Notes under the pieces: generated by a model | Database searches by the model: none | What the model was told of the DNA's origin: nothing | What the model saw: the letters and a program-made list of their open reading frames with translations, nothing else | Translations under genes and position numbers: made by a program | Shown: positions 44,883 through 52,920 of the stretch, in pieces | Layout of the letters: every line of letters begins with the position of its first letter | Position numbering within the stretch: the first letter of the stretch is position 1 | Assembly: GCA_030373505.1 (NCBI GenBank) | Contig: JAUCYS010000002.1 | Coordinates: 62,001 to 126,000 of the forward strand | DNA length: 64,000 bases | Origin: Parasphingorhabdus sp. | Lineage (GTDB): Bacteria > Pseudomonadota > Alphaproteobacteria > Sphingomonadales > Sphingomonadaceae | Direction of reading: 5' to 3'

Positions 44883-47800
44883 ATGCAGATAAAGAAGCTC
44901 AGACTTTCGGGCTTCAAGAGCTTTGTCGACCCCACGGAATTGCGCATCGAAAAAGGCCTGACCGGTGTCGTCGGCCCCAATGGCTGCGGCAAGTCCAACC
45001 TGCTCGAGGCGATCCGCTGGGTGATGGGCGAAAACAGCGCCAAGTCGATGCGCGGCGGCGGCATGGAAGACGTGATCTTCGCCGGCACCGAGGACCGGCC
45101 CGAACGGCAATTTGCCGAAGTCGCGCTGACCGCCGAACGGGAAACCGACGACGTCACGTCGCTGCACGTCGGCGACAATGACAGCGAACTGGAAATCGTC
45201 CGCCGGATCGAGCGCGGCTCCGGCTCCGCCTATCGTGCCAATGGCACCGATGTCCGGGCCAAGGATATCGCGCTGATCTTCGCCGACGCCGCCACCGGCG
45301 CGCACAGTCCGGCGCTGGTCAGCCAGGGCAAGATCTCCAACATCATTTCCTCCAAGCCCGAGGCGCGGCGGGAAATGCTGGAAGAAGCGGCCGGCATTTC
45401 CGGCCTGCATGTCCGCCGCCGCGATGCCGAGCAGAAATTGCGCGCGGCCGAGAAAAACCTCGCCCGGCTCGACGACATATTGGGCGATATGGAACAGCGC
45501 GCCGCCAATCTCAGACGGCAGGCGAAGCAGGCCGAGCGCTATCGCAAGCTGAGCGCGGAAATCAATATTGTCGAAGGCCGGCTGATCTATGCCCGCTGGA
45601 AAGAGGCCGCCGCCGCCTCCGATCTCGCCAAGGCCGAGGCCGAAGCCGCCGAGGCCAGTGTCGATGCTGCGCACAAGGAACAGCAGGCAGCCGTCACCGC
45701 ACAGAATGAAAGCGCAAGGGCCCTCGGCCTGCTCCGCGCCGAAGTGCAAAGGGTGCGGGAACAAGCCAGCGAATCCAGCCACCGGCTGCTGACCCTGACC
45801 AACGAGCGCGACAATCTGAAATCCCGCCTGCTCGATCTGCAGGCCCAGGCACAGCGCATCCAGGAGGACAATGCCCGCGAGGACCAGCTGACCCGAGACG
45901 CGATGGAGGCGCTGGACCGGCTTGAACAGGACGAGAAGCGGCTGGCGAGCGAACTTGCCGAACTGAACAGGGAACGCCCGGATCTGGAACGCGCCGTGGA
46001 ACGATCCGAACGCGCCGCCAGCGAGGCCGAGGTCGAACTGGCCAAGGCGGTCGCCGAGGAAGCCCGAATCCAGGCAGAAATAAAGGTCGCCAATGCCGCC
46101 GTCGATGCCGCCCGCGCCCGCCATGACCGGCTTGCCGTCGAACTCGACCGGCTCAATGCCGAACGCGCCGAAATGGGCGATGAAGCCGAGCTTGAGGCGG
46201 TTCTCGCCGAAGCCATTGCAACCCGCGAGACGGCCCAAAAAGCCGCAGACGGCAGCGGCGGCAAGATCGCATCGCTCGAGGAACAAAGGATCGAGGCCAC
46301 CGCGGCCCGCGATTCCGCTCAATCCGGTCTGGCCGCGCTCAAGGCCGAACGGGCCGGCCTGCAATCCGAACATGATGCCCTGAATCGCGAACTGTCGAAG
46401 GCCGAGAGCACCAACAAGGCGATCGACCGGGTCAAACCGGCGCCTGGCTATGAACGCGCTCTGGCAGCGGCTCTGGGCGATGATCTGCTGGCCTCTGTCG
46501 GCGAAGACGGCGACCGCTTCTGGGGCGGTGCCGACAAGGCCCTGTCCGGGGACGCACCGTCAGGAACCGAGATATTGCTCGACCGGGTGCAGGCCCCTGC
46601 GGAACTGCACAATCGCCTGTCGCAGATTTTTGTCGCCGACAGCGACGAGGGCCAGGCGCTTGCGATCGGCCAGCGGCTGGTGACGAAAGCCGGCGCGCTG
46701 CGCCGCTGGGACGGCTTTGTCGCTCGCGACGACGGCAATGCCAGCGCCGAACGGCTGGTCCGTGCCAATCGGCTGCGCGAGCTGCAGGAGCTGCTGGGGC
46801 CCGCCGGCGACCGGGTGACGGCAGCAGAAACCGCGCTGGCCATGCAGCGCGAAGCCATAACCACGATCGAAACACAGCTTGCCGAAGCCCGCACGGCCCG
46901 TCGCGAGGCCGAGGAGGCGCTGCGCCGGGCGCTGCGCGAAGCCGATCAGGCGGAAGAGGCCTTGGCCTGGTTGCGCAAACGCACCGCCAGCCTTGCCGAA
47001 CGGGATGAAGCGCTGAAGGCCGAAACCGCGACCGCACTGGCCGAACTGGAAGCCGCACAGCAAGAGCGCGCCAGCCAGCCAGACGGCGCAGCCCAGGAAC
47101 AGGCGCGATCGGCCCTGCAGGACCAGCGCGATGCCGCGCGCGGTCAGGTCATGTCGGCGCAGGCGGCGCTCTCCGCAATCGACCAGAAGCTGGCCCAGGT
47201 GAAGGAACAGAAAGCCGTCGCCAGCGCCCAGATTCGTTCCTGGCAGGATCGCTCCGGCGAGGCCGAGGCGCGGATGAAGGAAATGGCCAAGCGCGGCGCC
47301 ATGATCGAGGCGGAAGTCGAGACTCTCGCCGATCGCCCGCGGGTGATCGAGGTCGAGGTCACCAGACTGGCCGAACAGCAGGATGCGCTGAACGCAAAAG
47401 TGACCGAGAAGGATGCCGAACTGCAGGCCGCCGAACTGGCCCAGCGCGACCATGAAGACCGGCTCGCCCAGGCCAGCGAAGCGCTGAGCCAGGCCCGGGA
47501 AACCCGCGCCGGTGCCAGGGCACGCGCCGAGAATCAGGACCTGCGCCGGATGGAAATGGGCCGGATTTCGGCGGAAAAATTTGAATGTCCGGCGCCGGTG
47601 CTGCCGAAGAAGCTGGAATTCGACGAAAATACGGTCGGCGATGCGGCGGAGGAATCAGCCGAGCTGGAACGGCTGACGCTCAGCCGCGAGCGGATCGGCC
47701 CGGTCAATCTGGTCGCCGCCGACGAACTCGCCGAGCTGGAAACCGAGTGGGAAAAATCGACCAGGGAAAGCGAGGAGCTGAACGAGGCGATCCACCAGCT

Positions 47801-48320
47801 GCGCGGCTCGATCGGCAGCCTCAACCGCGAAGGCCGCCAGCGGTTGCTCGCCGCCTTCGAGGAAGTCGACCGCCATTTCCAGAGGCTGTTCGCCACCCTG
47901 TTCGACGGCGGCAAGGCCCATCTCGAGATGATCAACAGCGACGATCCGCTGGAAGCCGGCCTCGAGATCATGGCCCAGCCGCCGGGCAAGAAGCTGACCT
48001 CGCTGACCCTGCTCTCAGGCGGCGAACAGGCATTGACCGCCGTGGCGCTGATCTTCGGCCTGTTCCTGACCAACCCCGCCCCGATCTGCGTTCTCGACGA
48101 GGTCGACGCGCCATTGGACGACGCCAATATCGAGCGCTTCTGCGACCTGCTCGACAAGATGGTCGCCGAAACCAGCACCCGCTATCTGATCGTTACCCAC
48201 AATGCCGTGACGATGAGCCGCATGCACCGGCTGTTCGGCGTGACTATGGTCGAGCGCGGGATTTCACAGCTGGTGTCGGTGGATCTGAATGCGGCGGAAG
48301 AGCTGCTGGCGGCGGAGTAG
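44883..48320 (+). CDS. smc: Chromosome segregation SMC ATPase
   Basis: 1145 residues. Walker A GPNGCGKSN near residue 34, long coiled coils (about 165-500 and 650-930), a hinge in the middle (about 510-640, DRVKPAPGYERALAAALGDDLL), then the C-terminal signature LSGGEQALTAVAL and Walker B VLDEVDAPLDD. Core of the SMC-ScpAB complex that organises chromosome arms. The MQIKKLRLSGFKSF start is typical. The two DsbA-like genes lie upstream, 72 bases away. Confidence 0.97.
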   Translation: MQIKKLRLSGFKSFVDPTELRIEKGLTGVVGPNGCGKSNLLEAIRWVMGENSAKSMRGGGMEDVIFAGTEDRPERQFAEVALTAERETDDVTSLHVGDNDSELEIVRRIERGSGSAYRANGTDVRAKDIALIFADAATGAHSPALVSQGKISNIISSKPEARREMLEEAAGISGLHVRRRDAEQKLRAAEKNLARLDDILGDMEQRAANLRRQAKQAERYRKLSAEINIVEGRLIYARWKEAAAASDLAKAEAEAAEASVDAAHKEQQAAVTAQNESARALGLLRAEVQRVREQASESSHRLLTLTNERDNLKSRLLDLQAQAQRIQEDNAREDQLTRDAMEALDRLEQDEKRLASELAELNRERPDLERAVERSERAASEAEVELAKAVAEEARIQAEIKVANAAVDAARARHDRLAVELDRLNAERAEMGDEAELEAVLAEAIATRETAQKAADGSGGKIASLEEQRIEATAARDSAQSGLAALKAERAGLQSEHDALNRELSKAESTNKAIDRVKPAPGYERALAAALGDDLLASVGEDGDRFWGGADKALSGDAPSGTEILLDRVQAPAELHNRLSQIFVADSDEGQALAIGQRLVTKAGALRRWDGFVARDDGNASAERLVRANRLRELQELLGPAGDRVTAAETALAMQREAITTIETQLAEARTARREAEEALRRALREADQAEEALAWLRKRTASLAERDEALKAETATALAELEAAQQERASQPDGAAQEQARSALQDQRDAARGQVMSAQAALSAIDQKLAQVKEQKAVASAQIRSWQDRSGEAEARMKEMAKRGAMIEAEVETLADRPRVIEVEVTRLAEQQDALNAKVTEKDAELQAAELAQRDHEDRLAQASEALSQARETRAGARARAENQDLRRMEMGRISAEKFECPAPVLPKKLEFDENTVGDAAEESAELERLTLSRERIGPVNLVAADELAELETEWEKSTRESEELNEAIHQLRGSIGSLNREGRQRLLAAFEEVDRHFQRLFATLFDGGKAHLEMINSDDPLEAGLEIMAQPPGKKLTSLTLLSGGEQALTAVALIFGLFLTNPAPICVLDEVDAPLDDANIERFCDLLDKMVAETSTRYLIVTHNAVTMSRMHRLFGVTMVERGISQLVSVDLNAAEELLAAE

Positions 48321-48324
48321 CGTT

Positions 48325-48612
48325 GTGCCAATCCCGAATGCCAAGCCCAAAATAGAACTTTCCAAGTTAAGAGATATTGGTTGGGAATTCTGGGATCCCA
48401 TTGGTCTCAAGGAGGATCGGGAAGATATCGAAGACGAATATGATACTTATCTTCTCAGAGCCGCTGGAATGATTTGGCACAAGACGCCCCCAGAAGATGT
48501 CATCGCCTATTTGCTAGCTATCGAGCAAGATTATATGGGCATGCCTGATGTGGGCTCCGACGCTGCAACTATTACTGTCGCCGAAATTCAAAGCTATTTG
48601 ACAACCCTCTAG
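48325..48612 (+). CDS. Small hypothetical protein, AT-richer than neighbours
   Basis: 95 residues from GTG at 48325, seven bases after GGAG in the smc tail, five bases after the smc stop. Sequence features: GWEFWDPIGL, EYDTYLLRAAGMIW, VIAYLLAIEQDYMGM. The pattern WDPIG ... DEYDxY ... YLxxIExxxMG recalls uncharacterised small proteins, some beside toxins, but I cannot name the family. Base composition is clearly AT-richer than smc, which hints at recent transfer. An immunity-type role is only a guess. Confidence 0.6.
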   Translation: MPIPNAKPKIELSKLRDIGWEFWDPIGLKEDREDIEDEYDTYLLRAAGMIWHKTPPEDVIAYLLAIEQDYMGMPDVGSDAATITVAEIQSYLTTL

Positions 48613-48696
48613 GTTGCAGCCGACAGGAACGCGCCAGTTAAGGCCATCGCACTCTATTGACTTCCACAATAAATGTAGCTGCCTAAATTATAAACC

Positions 48697-48978
48697 ATGA
48701 ACAAGAAATCAAAAGAAATCGTCGAACCCTGGCTTGGGCCGGACGATGATATAGAATGGACCGACGATCAGTTCGACCGCGCGGCCATCTGGGACGGAAA
48801 CAAACTGGTGCGCCCCGCCGACGGCACGCTCACCAAACCCCGCCGCCCGAAACTGAAAAATCCCAAGCAGAAGGTCACCCTGCGGCTGGACAAGATCGTG
48901 CTGGAAAAATTCAGGGCGACCGGTGCCGGCTGGCAGACGCGGATCAACGAGGAATTGCGCAAGTCGCTTGGCCTTTGA
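48697..48978 (+). CDS. BrnA-like antitoxin without visible BrnT
   Basis: 93 residues. The C-terminal part KVTLRLDKIVLEKFRATGAGWQTRINEELRKSLGL (in pieces: VTLRLDKIVLEKFRATG, WQTRINEELRKSL) is the ribbon-helix-helix-like DNA-binding module of the BrnA antitoxin family. BrnA normally follows a brnT RNase toxin gene; the gene upstream here is not BrnT-like and no BrnT frame was seen within the window. It may be an orphan regulator. No clear ribosome site. Confidence 0.8.
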   Translation: MNKKSKEIVEPWLGPDDDIEWTDDQFDRAAIWDGNKLVRPADGTLTKPRRPKLKNPKQKVTLRLDKIVLEKFRATGAGWQTRINEELRKSLGL

Positions 48979-49000
48979 GTCCCGCTTGACCGGTGGCTCC

Positions 49001-50239
49001 TCAGCCCTTCCCCTGCCTTCCGGCCAATACTCCGGTCTCCGGCGTCGAATTGCGGGCCTGCGGGATATTCTGAAAGCTCCCCTTGTCGCCAAAATCCGGC
49101 TCTTCCCGCCGCATGATACGCCAGATCGAGAACAGCAGGATCAGCAGATGGGCGCCTATCATGGTCACGAACAGTGCCAGCGGCCCGGACAGGGTGATCG
49201 CCAGACCGCCGATAAACGGCCCGATGATCGAACCAATCCCGAACACCAGCAGCAGCCCGCCGCTGGTGGTGATATAGTCGCCCGGTCCGGCATGGTCGTT
49301 GGCATGCGCGACAACGATCGGATACATGGCGTATATCATCGCGCCGAGCGCCGCGCCCAGCAAAAGATTTGCATTGGCCGTCTCGGGCTGCATGAACAGA
49401 AAGCCGCTGCCCGCCGCCATCGCGATCAGCGCCGTCAGCACCAGCACCTTGCGCCGGTCGAACCGGTCCGAAGCCCTGCCCACCGGAATCTGGGCAGCGG
49501 CACCGGCCAGGATCGGCAGGCTGCTGAACAGCACGACGGTGGTCAGATCGAGGCCGATCCGCTGGGCATAGACCGGCGCCAGTGCTGCGAAGCCGCCGTT
49601 GGAAATGCCGATCATCAGCACGGCAAACACCGCCACCGGGGAATTCTGCCAGAGCTGCAATATCTTGAGCTTCACTTCGAACAGCGGCGCCGGCGCGCGC
49701 CGCGTGCTGATCGCCGTGGGGATCAGCGCCAGGCAATAGAAAATCGCGCCCAGCATGAAATACCAGGCGGTCGAAACATCTGCCCCGATCAACAGCATTT
49801 GGCCGCCCGTCGACCCAGCCAGATTGATCATCGTATAGGTGCCGAACACCTGGCCGCGGATCGAGGAATCGACTTCCTCGTTGAGCCAGCTTTCGACGAT
49901 CATCGCCGCACCGGCAAAGCAGAAGCCGGAAACGGCGCGCAGCGGTATCCAGACCCACGGGCTCGGGAACATCGCCGACAGCAGGATGACAATCGCCGCC
50001 ATCGCGGCGAATACGCTGAACACCCGGATATGACCGGCGCCGGCCACCAGCACCGGCGTATAGATGCAGCCCAGCACATAGCCGGCGGCCCAGCCGGTGC
50101 CGAGCAGTCCCAGCGAAAAGGCGCTAAAGCCCTCGCTCATGCCGCGGATCGGCAGAATCAGCCCATTGATCCCGCCAGCGATCAGCAGGAAGAGGGAGCC
50201 GAGCAACAGCGCGCTGAGAGGAAAGAGTCTGCGGGTCAT
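49001..50239 (-). CDS. MFS transporter (YcaD-like)
   Basis: 412 residues from ATG at 50239 (MTRRLFPLSALLLGSLFLL). Twelve predicted membrane segments; features ARAVSG-like LRAVSGFCFAGAAMIVESWLNE and the second-half loop GRASDRFDRRKVLVL, close to the YcaD/YfkF-type major facilitator subgroup. Same strand as, and 147 bases downstream of, the DUF1989 gene; the spacer contains a CTGTCGAAC/GTTCGACAG repeat. Possibly exports a product of that cluster, but substrate is unknown. Confidence 0.87.
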   Translation of the reverse strand: MTRRLFPLSALLLGSLFLLIAGGINGLILPIRGMSEGFSAFSLGLLGTGWAAGYVLGCIYTPVLVAGAGHIRVFSVFAAMAAIVILLSAMFPSPWVWIPLRAVSGFCFAGAAMIVESWLNEEVDSSIRGQVFGTYTMINLAGSTGGQMLLIGADVSTAWYFMLGAIFYCLALIPTAISTRRAPAPLFEVKLKILQLWQNSPVAVFAVLMIGISNGGFAALAPVYAQRIGLDLTTVVLFSSLPILAGAAAQIPVGRASDRFDRRKVLVLTALIAMAAGSGFLFMQPETANANLLLGAALGAMIYAMYPIVVAHANDHAGPGDYITTSGGLLLVFGIGSIIGPFIGGLAITLSGPLALFVTMIGAHLLILLFSIWRIMRREEPDFGDKGSFQNIPQARNSTPETGVLAGRQGKG

Positions 50240-50271
50240 GTCCGGCCTCGCTATAACGGTCAGCGGTGCTT

Positions 50272-50333
50272 CTGTCGAACCCGGCCTGCTGTCCACCGGC
50301 TCGGTCTGTATCAGAATAAAGGCGGTTCGACAG
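50272..50333. repeat. Dispersed-type inverted repeat CTGTCGAAC/GTTCGACAG
   Basis: Perfect 9-bp arms at 50272-50280 and 50325-50333, the second continuing as GCTGAGG. This is the half-unit TTCGACAGGCTgAG that is also found at 57920-57944. Such units are scattered in sphingomonad intergenic regions. Confidence 0.55.
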
Positions 50334-50386
50334 GCTGAGGGCTGGAGGATGGTCGCCGGCGACCGGCTCGCCGGGATGACCGGGGG

Positions 50387-50992
50387 TTAAGCCTCGTCCA
50401 GGCTGTCTGTCAGTATCCTGTAGTCGATAGGCTTGAACGTGCCGCCATTGGAAGCATAAGCAGAACAGGCAGTGAGACCGATTACCAGATCCATCTCCGC
50501 CCGCATCCTGATCCGGTCCCCCGCCTTGCTGGTCGGCGGCAGCACTTCAATCTTTCCCGTCGCCGCATCGACCGGCACATTCATGAACAGGTTGAACGCA
50601 CAGGGGATCATGTCCGGCTCGACTCCAAAGGGAGCGAGCGCCTGGGCGAGATTGCCGAAACATCCGCGGTGCACCGGCTTGTCGGGATAGAAATGCCGGA
50701 ACGTGTCCTCGCTGCACGGCGTCAGCAGAAAATCATGCGACCCCACTGTATCCTCGGCAATCGTCAGCATCCGGTTCGAACGATTCGACCACAGGCAATT
50801 GTCCGTGCTCAGCCGGATCGTTTCCTCATAATCGAAGGTCCGGCCGTTGGACAGCGCTTCGCGAACGTCTGTGGCATTATAGGCCAGCAGATCCGACACC
50901 TGGCCACCGTCGGGGTCGATGACCTCCAGATATTCGCCTTTCCGGAGCCGGAAGGCCGCACCGGAGCGGGGCATGATGCGCCATCTGTTCAT
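50387..50992 (-). CDS. DUF1989 (urea-carboxylase-associated) protein
   Basis: 201 residues from ATG at 50992, which overlaps the upstream stop (ATGA). The DUF1989 pattern is complete: FRLRKGEYLEVIDPDGGQVSDLLAYN, GSHDFLLTPCS, HRGCFGNLAQALAPFG, CAFNLFMNVPVD, RAEMDLVIGLTAC. The His and Cys residues in GSHD, TPCS and RGCF are those expected to bind metal. Paralogues UAAP1/UAAP2 form carboxyguanidine deiminase (CgdAB) in guanidine degradation. This is a single-gene relative without urea carboxylase nearby, so its substrate is open. Confidence 0.85.
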   Translation of the reverse strand: MNRWRIMPRSGAAFRLRKGEYLEVIDPDGGQVSDLLAYNATDVREALSNGRTFDYEETIRLSTDNCLWSNRSNRMLTIAEDTVGSHDFLLTPCSEDTFRHFYPDKPVHRGCFGNLAQALAPFGVEPDMIPCAFNLFMNVPVDAATGKIEVLPPTSKAGDRIRMRAEMDLVIGLTACSAYASNGGTFKPIDYRILTDSLDEA

Positions 50993-51693
50993 GAGCCGCG
51001 CCGATCCTGAAACGGACATTGCCAGTCCTCGCCGACCTGACGGCCGCTATATTGCCGCGCTTCGCTGGCCTGGCCATATTTCGCGAGCATCGGATTAATG
51101 TCCCCCGCCAGCTTCACATCCCGCGCCAGGATGGTGTCGCGCATTTTCTCATAATTGCCCTGTTCGCGCAGCCGCTCAAACTGGTCGTGCAGGTTGAACA
51201 CCAGCATCGGAAAGGCAAAGCGGCGGGCAGGACGCGACGCATTGGGATGCAGGCCGATCACGAAAAAGGCCTCGCCGCCAAAGCTGAGCGAAAAATGGGG
51301 GTCGCCGGGGTCAGAGCTGACCCGGGAATCATAGTCCTGCCCAAGCCATGCATCCTTGTCGGCGAGCGACTGGATGCGCGCCCACAACAGATTTTCAAAT
51401 TCGGTCTCGGACAGATTCAACGGCCCGTCGAAAATCACCGCAAGGCTGCGCAGGCCCTCGGTCGAGTCCCGATATTCCCGTGCCCATTCGAGCAGCTCCC
51501 GGTGAATCTCGAGATCATCCCAGTTGCTGTCGAGCCTGTGCCCGGCAATCACCTTGAGATTGTCGCGTGCCAGCGCCGATTTCGCGCCGACGCAGGGAAA
51601 TTGCGGCTGCGAAATCATCGCGGCAATCGCGGCTTCCCGCTCGTCGCGGTTCCTGGCCCGATCATCCGGGTCCAGTAATTTTGAATGTTCCAT
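50989..51693 (-). CDS. YqcI/YcgG-family protein, putative heme-dependent N-hydroxylase (GntA-like)
   Basis: 234 residues from ATG at 51693 (MEHSKLLDPDD); the open frame extends upstream through a hairpin and is not used. The family signature QFPCVGAKSA lies near residue 34, and FPMLVFNLHDQFERLR and NPMLAKYGQASEARQYSGRQVG at the C-terminus match YqcI/YcgG proteins. A characterised relative is GntA, a heme-dependent N-hydroxylase of guanitoxin biosynthesis. The gene overlaps the DUF1989 gene and follows soxR on the same strand. Family call is firm; activity is inferred. Confidence 0.78.
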   Translation of the reverse strand: MEHSKLLDPDDRARNRDEREAAIAAMISQPQFPCVGAKSALARDNLKVIAGHRLDSNWDDLEIHRELLEWAREYRDSTEGLRSLAVIFDGPLNLSETEFENLLWARIQSLADKDAWLGQDYDSRVSSDPGDPHFSLSFGGEAFFVIGLHPNASRPARRFAFPMLVFNLHDQFERLREQGNYEKMRDTILARDVKLAGDINPMLAKYGQASEARQYSGRQVGEDWQCPFQDRRGS

Positions 51694-51743
51694 CCCGTGC
51701 CTACGCTCCAGCCAGGCAAGCGTTCCCGCACGAAGTGGCCGAT

Positions 51744-51787
51744 ATGCAAATGAACGCATTGCACGCCCGCAATGCGTTCATTTGCAT
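51744..51787. terminator. Perfect 19-bp hairpin directly after soxR
   Basis: ATGCAAATGAACGCATTGC (51744-51762) and its exact complement (51769-51787) flank ACGCCC. The outer arm ends immediately at the soxR stop codon. No T-run follows on either strand. It could terminate or punctuate transcription between soxR and the YcgG-type gene. Confidence 0.6.
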
Positions 51788-52231
51788 TCAGTCGCCCAGC
51801 ACCAGCTGCGGCCCCGGCCCTTTCAGCCCCGCCCGGTCCTCTGGATTGTACAGCGCGCATTTCTTCAGACTCAGGCAGCCGCAGCCGATGCAGCCATCGA
51901 GCCGGTTGCGGGTACGCTCGAGCTCGGCGATCCGCGCGTCGATCACCCCGCGCATCGCCTTGCTGATCCGGGTCCAGTCGGCCTGGGTCGGCGTCCGGCC
52001 GTGCGGCAGCTTCGCCAGCTGGCGTTCAATCTCGCCAATGCTGAGCCCCAGTTGCTGGGCAATCAGCACGAAGCTCAGCCGCCGGATATCCGACCGCAGA
52101 AAGCGCCGCTGCCCGCCCGCCGAGCGGAACGGCTCGACCAGCCCCTTCTCCTCATAGAAGCGGATCGCCGAGACCGACAGGCCAGTGCGGGCGGCAAGCT
52201 CGCCAATGGTCAGCGCTTTTGTTTCAGGCAT
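51788..52231 (-). CDS. soxR: Redox-sensing transcriptional activator SoxR
   Basis: 147 residues. MerR-family N-terminus (LTIGELAARTGLSVSAIRFYEEKGL, read in pieces) and the complete SoxR [2Fe-2S] ligand set Cys114, 117, 119 and 125 in CIGCGCLSLKKC. SoxR is oxidised by redox-cycling compounds and activates promoters with long spacers. A SoxR box at 52390-52407 lies in the divergent region. In non-enteric bacteria SoxR acts directly on small target sets rather than through SoxS; no SoxS is present here. Target genes are presumably the VOC pair and perhaps its own cluster. Confidence 0.95.
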   Translation of the reverse strand: MPETKALTIGELAARTGLSVSAIRFYEEKGLVEPFRSAGGQRRFLRSDIRRLSFVLIAQQLGLSIGEIERQLAKLPHGRTPTQADWTRISKAMRGVIDARIAELERTRNRLDGCIGCGCLSLKKCALYNPEDRAGLKGPGPQLVLGD

Positions 52232-52247
52232 ATCTCGATCCTTCTTT

Positions 52248-52346
52248 CCTCCCCTTTGCGCAGCAATGGGGAGGTGGCGTCCGCCGAAGCCTTGGCGAAG
52301 GCGGATGACGGAGGGGCCCCTCCACCATCCTGTGGATGGTCCCCCT
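52248..52346. repeat. Mosaic of short inverted repeats (REP-like element)
   Basis: Stems follow one another: CCTCCCC/GGGGAGG (52248-52274), TCCGCC/GGCGGA (52280-52305), GGAGGGGCCCCTCC around 52310, and ACCATCC-TGT-GGATGGT (52324-52340). This GC-rich block, between soxR and the VOC genes, resembles the dispersed intergenic elements seen in sphingomonads. It may separate the two divergent units. Confidence 0.6.
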
Positions 52347-52361
52347 CCCCATGCTGAGCAC

Positions 52362-52376
52362 GGGGGGGGGGGGGGG
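52362..52376. repeat. 15-base G homopolymer
   Basis: Fifteen consecutive Gs end nine bases before the -35 hexamer of the SoxR-dependent promoter. Homopolymers this long change length readily by slippage. It could tune the promoter or be a length-uncertain sequencing region. Confidence 0.85.
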
Positions 52377-52385
52377 AATTATATC

Positions 52386-52416
52386 TTGACCTCAACTTAG
52401 CTTGAGGTTGTACGAA
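52386..52416 (+). promoter_or_regulatory. SoxR-dependent promoter with SoxR box
   Basis: The dyad CCTCAACTTAGCTTGAGG (52390-52407) matches the E. coli soxS operator closely, with perfect CCTCAA/TTGAGG arms. It lies between -35 TTGACC (52386-52391) and -10 TACGAA (52411-52416), a 19-bp spacer that is the hallmark of MerR/SoxR-activated promoters. Transcription points right, toward the VOC gene at 52522. Confidence 0.9.
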
Positions 52417-52521
52417 TCGCAAGCATGGAGAAATGGCAGCCTGCCGCAGCCTGATGAGAAACGGCAAACATGCTTCCAGTTCTTCCATCGAACCGATGCC
52501 AGCAAAGCAAGGAAACAGTGC

Positions 52522-52917
52522 ATGAAACTCAATCAGGTCACCGTCGGATGTCTGGATTATGATCAATCCGTCGCCTTTTATCAAAGACTTGGCCTTTGCC
52601 AGATCGTCGACTCGCCGCCGCGCTATGCCCGCTTCGAGACCGCGACCGGCGAGACCCTCTCGATCCACGCGGCGGAAGAAATCGAAAGCGCTTCGACCCT
52701 GATCTATTTCGAATGCGACAATCTGGACGCAAAAGTCGCCGATCTGCAATTCGCCGGCATCGCCTTCGATACAGCACCCACCGATCAGGACTGGGGCTGG
52801 CGCGAGGCGCGGCTTCGCGACCCGGCAGGCAACCCGCTCTGCCTCTTTTACGCCGGCGAAAACCGCCGCTTCCCGCCCTGGCGGATGGATCATCAAGCCC
52901 AAAAAAAAAGGAAATGA
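52522..52917 (+). CDS. VOC (glyoxalase/bleomycin-resistance) superfamily protein 1
   Basis: 131 residues from ATG at 52522 with AAGGAAAC upstream; an in-frame TTG at 52402 lies inside the SoxR box and cannot be the start. Paired beta-alpha-beta-beta-beta units: KLNQVTVGCLDYDQSVAFYQRLGL and STLIYFECDNLDAKVADLQFAG (in pieces), then RLRDPAGNPLCLFYAG. A lysine-rich end (AQKKRK) is encoded across a run of nine As. Directly controlled by the SoxR promoter, so a role in detoxifying or binding redox-active compounds is likely. Confidence 0.85.
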   Translation: MKLNQVTVGCLDYDQSVAFYQRLGLCQIVDSPPRYARFETATGETLSIHAAEEIESASTLIYFECDNLDAKVADLQFAGIAFDTAPTDQDWGWREARLRDPAGNPLCLFYAGENRRFPPWRMDHQAQKKRK

Positions 52918-52920
52918 AAA

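Noticed and set aside
43974..46373. 799-codon minus-strand frame opposite smc
   Set aside because: Antisense shadow of the Ala/Glu-rich coiled coil.
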